Source of the DNA: Candidatus Saccharibacteria bacterium UBA1944
GTDB lineage: Bacteria; Patescibacteriota; Saccharimonadia; Saccharimonadales; Saccharimonadaceae
Length of the DNA stretch: 36,403 nucleotides
Direction of reading: 5' to 3'
Assembly (NCBI GenBank): GCA_002336935.1
Contig: DDEW01000019.1
Coordinates: forward strand, 1 to 36,403
Below, piece by piece: positions 31,496 through 36,403 of the stretch (position 1 is its first letter; each line of letters opens with the position of its first letter). The translations under genes were made by a program, and so were the position numbers. Below the pieces are notes generated by a model. The model was not told where the DNA came from. It saw only the letters and a list, made by a program, of their open reading frames with translations, and searched no databases.

Positions 31496-31497
31496 TA
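31472..31497. promoter_or_regulatory. ArsR-type operator, perfect 26-base palindrome
   Basis: The half-site TATTGATATATTT (31472-31484) is followed by its exact reverse complement (31485-31497). The palindrome fills the space between and over the -35 and -10 boxes, the usual place for ArsR-type autorepression. Confidence 0.8.
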
Positions 31498-31541
31498 GTT
31501 TATACATTGTTTCTTTAAAATTAGGGCGAACATTCCTATGT

Positions 31542-32411
31542 TTACTGCGGTGCAAAAGGACCATGAACTTTCGTCATAGAAACCGGTAGTGCCATCTGTG
31601 TTGGTTGTGGCTCCTCAGCTTCTGCAACGCGAATATCATTATCAACCATCGTTAGTAGTGGTTTAATTCGCATCGACACAATATTACTCGCCACGTCATT
31701 TGACGCATCACGTGCGGAAACTTCATCAGGGTTCATCAGGTATATTTCTCGATCAGTATACGAAGCTGCTTTTGCTGCTTTGGCTGCACCATACACCATA
31801 AATGGAACAGCAGCCAACTGATAAAGCGGATTCACATGAAGGCTATCAACGATTTGTAGTGACACATAATCAAGACCTCCAAGAGTGAGTGCATAAGCAC
31901 CCATCGGGCGAGCCAGGACTTTCGCTTTGAAGCGATTCATGCCGCGTATTCGTTCAACGACGTCGTTGCGTTTGTGACGTAGCTCATGATACAGCGTAGA
32001 CGTCGCTCGACGAGATAGCACATCCGAATATCCATTCAGTGCTTCTTGTTGAGCAGCTTGGGCGGCGCCCGTTGCAACAAGGTGGTGTCGATGGGTGTGT
32101 AGGGAACTTACATATTCTTTGAGGAACTTCTGCGAAGAATCTACCTGCGCCGCAGTAAGCAGATGGCCAGGGTAAACGGTAACGTCCTTCGTTTGTCTGT
32201 TGTATTCACCGAGGAGCGTTTCCACACTTTCATCATTCTGTGTACCGTAGCAATCTGCAGAAAACACTAGTGTGGTTTCCGCAATCTGCTCATCAGTAAA
32301 GCCTTCGTCTCGCATTCGTTGTACAAGCGCGTCATAGTCAACATCAAACGACTCTAGCTTATCGCCAAGTCGCACATCAACTGCAGTCTGAATATACTGA
32401 ATTTCACTCAT
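31542..32411 (-). CDS. Putative HEXXH membrane metallopeptidase, M48-like layout, unrecognised family
   Basis: A 289-residue protein I cannot assign to a named family. Residues 66-84 (LLGEYNRQTKDVTVYPGHLL) resemble the beta strands that often precede a metallopeptidase site. HELRH occupies 142-146. Two hydrophobic stretches follow (about 168-192 and 196-214), then NPDEVSARDAS with Glu230. The order HEXXH, hydrophobic pair, Glu-containing motif is the layout of M48 peptidases and partly of ImmA/IrrE-like proteins, so a zinc peptidase at the membrane is proposed. There is no signal peptide. The Ala/Gln-rich region at 105-135 is helical. It starts 7 bases after a TATAAT box, downstream of pheT. 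Confidence 0.6.
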   Translation of the reverse strand: MSEIQYIQTAVDVRLGDKLESFDVDYDALVQRMRDEGFTDEQIAETTLVFSADCYGTQNDESVETLLGEYNRQTKDVTVYPGHLLTAAQVDSSQKFLKEYVSSLHTHRHHLVATGAAQAAQQEALNGYSDVLSRRATSTLYHELRHKRNDVVERIRGMNRFKAKVLARPMGAYALTLGGLDYVSLQIVDSLHVNPLYQLAAVPFMVYGAAKAAKAASYTDREIYLMNPDEVSARDASNDVASNIVSMRIKPLLTMVDNDIRVAEAEEPQPTQMALPVSMTKVHGPFAPQ

Positions 32412-32418
32412 TATTTAT

Positions 32419-32447
32419 ATTATAGCATAAATATAAATAAAAAGCAA
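32419..32447 (-). promoter_or_regulatory. Promoter of the HEXXH protein gene, leaderless type
   Basis: Minus strand -35 TTGCTT (32447-32442), a 17-base spacer and extended -10 TGCTATAAT (hexamer 32424-32419). The ATG is 7 bases downstream. Confidence 0.7.
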
Positions 32448-32463
32448 TATACTGCCCTGGTCG

Positions 32464-34971
32464 CTATACTCGTTCAGCGCCAACAGTTTGTCGTGCGACA
32501 GCAGCTATGTGGTCCATAATCGGCTTCAAATCAGCATCAGTCAGCGTTCGGGCATCGCTCGTAAACTCGATATGGAATGTCGTTGTCTTGGCCTGTGCCT
32601 GCGGCTCAGACTGATAAATACTTACAGGGCTAATGCGCAAACTGATGGTAGCTAACTTCTCAGATGCGGCTGTCCATACGGTGTGAAATAGCGCTTCATA
32701 GCTAACATCAGCAGGTGCACGCAAAGAGATATCTTGTGTAATTGATGGGAAGCGGCTAAGTGGAGCATACGTCACCCGTTGCACCTCACTTGCCGTTTGA
32801 AGTCCGGCCATATCAAGCGTCATTGCGGCCGTATAGTCAGGCAACTTGAAAGCTTTACGCACCGATTGCTTCAACTCACCTATCATCCCTATAAACTCGC
32901 CTTGTCGCGATTCAACAAGTGCGCTTCGCTGTAGGTCAAACGGTGCAGTCACTGGATAGTCTTTCATATCTTCAATAACTGGCTTGAAGCGCAACGTAAA
33001 ACCGAGATCCTTCGCTAACTGAGTAGCCATGGTACGCACCATATAGTATGGGGCACCTTCTTTTGCCGACTTGCTGCTATACACCACGTCCACAAAATCC
33101 AGCTCTCGGGGCAGCCCCTCGTCGTCGTTAGCATGGTACTTTTTGTTATGCCCCTTGCCTATTTCAAACAAAGCAAATTCATCATAGCCAAGCTTGCTGT
33201 TGACATGCACTTTATCGAGCAAGCTAGGTAGCACGCTCAATCGGTAGTATTGCAGATCTGGGCTCAATGCATTTCCAAGCTGAAACGCTTGCGACACATC
33301 CTGCTCAGCATTAACCATACTATTCTTGTGCACAAAGCTATACGTAAGCACTTCATTTGCACCCATTCGTGCCAAACTTTCACGCACTCGCTGCTTTGCG
33401 ACTCGCCGCGGGTTACGAGGTGCCGGTGCGGCATCACGCTGCGGTAACTCACGCGGTAATTTGTCAAAGCCATACAATCGGCCCACTTCTTCAACAATAT
33501 CTTCAGGCAACTGCAAATCAGTACGCCAAAACGGTGGAGTTATTTGCAAAAGGGAGTTCGCTTCACCCGGCTGGCTCACACTCACTTCAACATTTTCAAG
33601 CAATGCAATAACCTGCGCGGTTGTTAAGCTAAGCCCAAGGCGCTGATTGATAAACTCTACCGACACCGTAATTAGTTCAGGTGATGGTAATTGGCTTGAT
33701 ATGTCAAACACACTACTTGCCTGCGTGCCACCCGTGACGTCTTGTACCGACGAAAGCAACAAACCCATTACGTACGGTTGTTGCAATGAGGACTGACCCT
33801 TATTAAATCGCGTCAGCGCATCCGTAAAGAGCCCGTGTCGCATGCTGGTTTTGCGAACGGTATACATATCGAAATTTGCAACTTCTAGCACAATGTTGAC
33901 CGTTGTGTCGCTTACTTCGCTGTTGCCACCACCCATAATTCCTGCAAGTCCTACCACTCCCTCGCCGTCAACAATCACAATATCATCGGCGGTGAGTGAA
34001 TATGTTTTGCCATTGAGCAGCGGCACTTTTTCGCCATCGTTTGCCATGCGAGCACCAAGTGTCTGTCCGCGAAGTTTATCATAATCGTAAGCATGCGTTG
34101 GCTGACCAGTAAGCAACATGATGTAATTAGTGATATCAACGACATTATTTATTGACTTGCTCCCCAGCCGCATCAACTCACACTGCATCCACAACGGACT
34201 CGGTCCAATCGTCACGTTCTTCATTGCGACTGCCATGAAGCGTGGTGCCTTATCAGGTGCTTCGTTTATGACAGTAAGCGTAAGGCCTTCGCTTGCGGCA
34301 AATTCAGGAATAGTGCTATACCATGCTGGGCTTGTAAATGTTTGGCCTGTGATTCCGGCAATCTCTCGAGCCACCCCCAGCTGCCCAAAGCAATCAGGCC
34401 GATGGGTAAACATCTTATTTTCAATATCAATTACCGTGTCATCAAGTCCGTACGCTGCCGCAAAGCTTGCCCCGGGCGCGGGCTTCACATCGTATGGAGT
34501 CCACTCATCAGGGTTTATTTCTACAATACCCGAGTGATCAGTGCCTATTGCCAGTTCATCAGCAGCTGCAAGCATACCATTGCTCACTACTCCACGAAGC
34601 TCACGGCTATCAAGCACAAAAGGTTCGTTTGTTCCATACGTTGAAGGTACCGTCGAGCGCGGTGGAAGCCAAACCGCAAGCATGTCATCGTGTACATTGG
34701 GGGCGCCACACACAACTTTTACATAGCCATTATCGTCGCGCGCAACATCATCAACCACGCTTCCGTCATCCACCAAACACACGGTTAATTTGTCGGCATT
34801 CGGGTGCTTCTCACATGACACGACGCGCACAATCACTGCATCCTTATACTGCGCGGCCAAATCAATAACTTCTTCTACACCGCCTAATTGCTCGTTAATC
34901 TTTGTCACCAACTCTTCAATCGGCAAGTTTACCGGTGTGTATTGCTTAATTGTCGCTAAACTTACTCGCAT
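32464..34971 (-). CDS. pheT: Phenylalanine-tRNA ligase beta subunit
   Basis: The 835-residue beta subunit of the (alpha-beta)2 enzyme that charges tRNA-Phe. The bacterial full-length domain order is visible: B1, an OB-fold tRNA-binding domain (about 40-155, HPNADKLTVCLVD, VVCGAPN, GVVSNGMLA), the B3/B4 editing region (about 205-380, TNYIMLLTGQPTHAYD), B5 (about 415-490), a core domain (EDIVEEVGRLYGFDKLP, FALFEIGKGH) and a C-terminal ferredoxin-fold anticodon-binding domain (PLSRFPSITQDISL to the end). It begins one base after the pheS stop, so it is cotranscribed and coupled. Confidence 0.97.
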   Translation of the reverse strand: MRVSLATIKQYTPVNLPIEELVTKINEQLGGVEEVIDLAAQYKDAVIVRVVSCEKHPNADKLTVCLVDDGSVVDDVARDDNGYVKVVCGAPNVHDDMLAVWLPPRSTVPSTYGTNEPFVLDSRELRGVVSNGMLAAADELAIGTDHSGIVEINPDEWTPYDVKPAPGASFAAAYGLDDTVIDIENKMFTHRPDCFGQLGVAREIAGITGQTFTSPAWYSTIPEFAASEGLTLTVINEAPDKAPRFMAVAMKNVTIGPSPLWMQCELMRLGSKSINNVVDITNYIMLLTGQPTHAYDYDKLRGQTLGARMANDGEKVPLLNGKTYSLTADDIVIVDGEGVVGLAGIMGGGNSEVSDTTVNIVLEVANFDMYTVRKTSMRHGLFTDALTRFNKGQSSLQQPYVMGLLLSSVQDVTGGTQASSVFDISSQLPSPELITVSVEFINQRLGLSLTTAQVIALLENVEVSVSQPGEANSLLQITPPFWRTDLQLPEDIVEEVGRLYGFDKLPRELPQRDAAPAPRNPRRVAKQRVRESLARMGANEVLTYSFVHKNSMVNAEQDVSQAFQLGNALSPDLQYYRLSVLPSLLDKVHVNSKLGYDEFALFEIGKGHNKKYHANDDEGLPRELDFVDVVYSSKSAKEGAPYYMVRTMATQLAKDLGFTLRFKPVIEDMKDYPVTAPFDLQRSALVESRQGEFIGMIGELKQSVRKAFKLPDYTAAMTLDMAGLQTASEVQRVTYAPLSRFPSITQDISLRAPADVSYEALFHTVWTAASEKLATISLRISPVSIYQSEPQAQAKTTTFHIEFTSDARTLTDADLKPIMDHIAAVARQTVGAERV

Positions 34972-34972
34972 A

Positions 34973-36007
34973 CTAGAACTGCCTCAAAAAGTTTAATTTT
35001 CCTGCTTCAAAGTGCCGCACATCTTCGATGTTATGTTTCATCATCACGAGTCGGTCAATTCCACAACCAAACGCAAAGCCACTGTATTCATTGCTATCAA
35101 TACCTGCGGCCTTTAGCACGTTAGGGTGAATCATACCGCACCCAAGTAGCTCAATCCATTTGCTTTGGCTACACACATTGCAACCATCGTCACAAAATGG
35201 ACACTCAAGTGCAAACTCAAAGCTTGGCTCCGTAAATGGGAAGTAAAACGGATTAACGCGGACGGTTAATTTCCTGCCATAGTACTCTTCTAGGAACTTC
35301 TGGAGTGTCGCTACCAGCATCCCTGCGTGAACTCCCTTATTTACGTAAACGCCTTCAACTTGATAAAAGGTGTGTTCGTGACGTGCATCAAGGTCCTCAT
35401 TACGAAAGGTTCTGTCTGGCACCACAACTGCAATGGGACGACCCTCATCCAGGTTAGCTTTATATTTTTTGAGGGCTCGATTCTGCATTGTGCTAGTATG
35501 TGCTGGCGCAATCAACGGATCACCATCGCCATCAGTTTCAACTGTCATAAAGGTATCCCAATCGTCGCGCGCAGGATGCCCTTTAGGAAAGTTGAGGCTT
35601 TCAAACATGTGGTATTGGTCATCAATTTCACGTGACTCTTCTGTCACAAAACCCATGCGATTAAAAATATCGGACACGACTTCCATTTCTTGCGTCAACG
35701 GGTGCAGCGTACCATCACGTGCCGGCATGAGCGCGGGCGCCGCGCTGTTCACGTCAAATGGTGCGGTAACATCAATCGGTGCTAGCTCTACAGTATTAAG
35801 CTGCTCGCTACGTGTTTCAACTGCTGCTGCAATTACCTGCTTCAGTTCATTAACAGCTTTGCCAAATGCACCACGCTCCTCGGCAGGGAGCGTTGGAATT
35901 TGCGCATACAGCTGAGCAAGCTCGGGCGCCTTTATAACTTCAGTAGGATTATCAGATGCGGCAACCCGCGCCAGTAACTGCTCCTGTAACGTATCTATGC
36001 TTTCCAT
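34973..36007 (-). CDS. pheS: Phenylalanine-tRNA ligase alpha subunit
   Basis: The 344-residue catalytic subunit. An N-terminal coiled-coil arm (1-90) contacts tRNA. The class II core has HPLTQEMEVVSDIFNRMGF, DQYHMFESLNFPKGHPARD, the motif 2 region FRNEDLDARHEHTFYQVEG, and motif 3 FGCGIDRLVMMKHNIEDVR near the end. An insertion ECPFCDDGCNVCSQSKW (about 272-288) has four Cys spaced C-x2-C-x3-C-x2-C, a likely metal-binding knuckle seen in a subset of bacterial PheS. A TAGAAT box ends 8 bases before the ATG, with no SD site. It is the first gene of pheST. Confidence 0.97.
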   Translation of the reverse strand: MESIDTLQEQLLARVAASDNPTEVIKAPELAQLYAQIPTLPAEERGAFGKAVNELKQVIAAAVETRSEQLNTVELAPIDVTAPFDVNSAAPALMPARDGTLHPLTQEMEVVSDIFNRMGFVTEESREIDDQYHMFESLNFPKGHPARDDWDTFMTVETDGDGDPLIAPAHTSTMQNRALKKYKANLDEGRPIAVVVPDRTFRNEDLDARHEHTFYQVEGVYVNKGVHAGMLVATLQKFLEEYYGRKLTVRVNPFYFPFTEPSFEFALECPFCDDGCNVCSQSKWIELLGCGMIHPNVLKAAGIDSNEYSGFAFGCGIDRLVMMKHNIEDVRHFEAGKLNFLRQF

Positions 36008-36015
36008 TGTGTTTT

Positions 36016-36021
36016 ATTCTA
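36016..36021 (-). promoter_or_regulatory. -10 box of pheST, leaderless type
   Basis: TAGAAT on the minus strand, 8 bases before the ATG. No clear -35. Confidence 0.4.
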
Positions 36022-36035
36022 CCACCTAACGGCTA

Positions 36036-36296
36036 CTATTTATTCACGAGGTATACAAAGTAAGCGAATATGCCAACGGTCATGAAAAATATTACTACCC
36101 ACGCCGGTGCTAATGTCGTTGTTGGTTTCGTCCCCTTCATGTACGCTGCATCGTCAACTCCATCAGGAGCGCTATAATACGACGTGTCCGTTTCACCTTC
36201 TTGCTTTGCTCGTGCAGCGGCCTTAGCTCGCAGTTCTGCGGCGATTCGTTGTTGCAGCTCACTTCGCGATTCAGTTTGTTCTAGATATCGTCCCAT
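36036..36296 (-). CDS. Small single-pass membrane protein, hypothetical
   Basis: An 86-residue protein I do not recognise. The first 35 residues are a charged helix (ESRSELQQRIAAELRAKAAARAKQEGE), the middle is polar, and a single membrane helix sits at the C-terminus (about 63-83, LAPAWVVIFFMTVGIFAYFVYLV) with a short Asn-Lys end. This suggests a tail-anchored, mainly cytoplasmic domain. The ATG is 8 bases after a TATACT box. It is divergent from the gene at the right edge and has its own -10 box, although pheS follows 28 bases downstream. Confidence 0.65.
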   Translation of the reverse strand: MGRYLEQTESRSELQQRIAAELRAKAAARAKQEGETDTSYYSAPDGVDDAAYMKGTKPTTTLAPAWVVIFFMTVGIFAYFVYLVNK

Positions 36297-36304
36297 ATAG
36301 TACT

Positions 36305-36310
36305 AGTATA
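36305..36310 (-). promoter_or_regulatory. -10 box of the small membrane protein gene, leaderless type
   Basis: TATACT on the minus strand, 8 bases before the ATG. Confidence 0.5.
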
Positions 36311-36340
36311 CCAGATATGCTTGGCATTAACGGTATGTGT

Positions 36341-36373
36341 TATAATGATTTCATATTTCAAATAAAGGAGGGA
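36341..36373 (+). promoter_or_regulatory. Extended -10 and strong Shine-Dalgarno for the gene at the right edge
   Basis: TGTTATAAT with the hexamer at 36341-36346, then AAAGGAGGG (36365-36373), 7 bases before the ATG at 36381. This is the strongest SD in the window and suggests high expression. Confidence 0.6.
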
Positions 36374-36380
36374 ATATACA

Positions 36381-36403
36381 ATGGCTACTAAAAAAGCCGC
36401 TTC
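36381..36403 (+). CDS. Start of an unidentified gene, cut by the window edge
   Basis: Only MATKKAA is visible. A lysine/alanine-rich start and a strong SD would suit a nucleoid protein (HU- or histone H1-like), but seven codons cannot identify it. Confidence 0.5.

Noticed and set aside
1..36403. CRISPR array, tRNA, rRNA, insertion sequence or prophage
   Set aside because: I saw no regularly spaced repeats, cloverleaf, transposase-like frame or phage structural gene; a covariance-model scan was not possible here.

Overview
The window looks like a chromosomal segment of a small-genome bacterium of the candidate phyla radiation (Patescibacteria), most likely Saccharibacteria (TM7). This is inferred from gene content and was not tested with a tree. 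The clues are a transketolase split into two genes, a sparse sugar-phosphate set, a minimal NDH-2 / cytochrome bd-like respiratory chain, a type IV pilin-like gene among glycolytic genes, dense packing with many 1-4 base overlaps, ATG/GTG starts and the standard genetic code. I see no rRNA, tRNA, insertion sequence, prophage or CRISPR array, and no gene-free stretch longer than about 180 bases.

Layout, left to right. 1-4542 holds a secreted/membrane TPM-domain coiled-coil protein (cut by the left edge), a GH13 branching-enzyme-like glucan enzyme and a coiled-coil protein of unknown function. 4639-7436 holds uvrB followed by an endonuclease/exonuclease/phosphatase-fold protein. 7457-11461 is one tightly overlapped operon: class II aldolase, PfkB kinase, a second PfkB kinase with a long N-terminal extension, and a LOG-like Rossmann protein. 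11558-13415 is the split transketolase. 13520-14230 is a TraB/TIKI-like gene on the opposite strand. 14280-17188 carries rpe, rpiB, a pilin-like gene and gap. 17332-21780 carries a short RelA/SpoT protein, a DUF5684-like membrane protein, inorganic pyrophosphatase, a phospholipase D-like protein and a glycerophosphodiester phosphodiesterase. 21782-26527 is redox and respiration: thioredoxin reductase, a membrane-anchored FKBP, NDH-2, cydA and a half-length putative cydB partner. 26529-36296 holds an ABC exporter, small hypotheticals, HtpX, apt, an ArsR-like regulator with an FMN reductase, an unrecognised HEXXH membrane protein, pheST and a small membrane protein. The first codons of a further gene end the window.

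How the genes fit together. The aldolase, PfkB kinases, transketolase, Rpe, RpiB and GAPDH together form most of a non-oxidative pentose-phosphate route plus lower glycolysis. NDH-2 and the bd-type oxidase could re-oxidise NADH with oxygen without pumping protons through complex I.

Two features cut across the window. First, about fifteen genes have a TATAMT-type -10 box only 6-9 bases before the start codon, which predicts leaderless mRNAs; the remaining genes have Shine-Dalgarno sites. Second, three genes (TPM protein, coiled-coil protein, TraB-like protein) are visibly richer in G+C with C/G-ending codons. All three have ordinary promoters with leaders and SD sites, two have their own terminators (the third gene's end is outside the window), and two have a palindrome over the -10 box. 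They look like foreign or separately regulated cargo.
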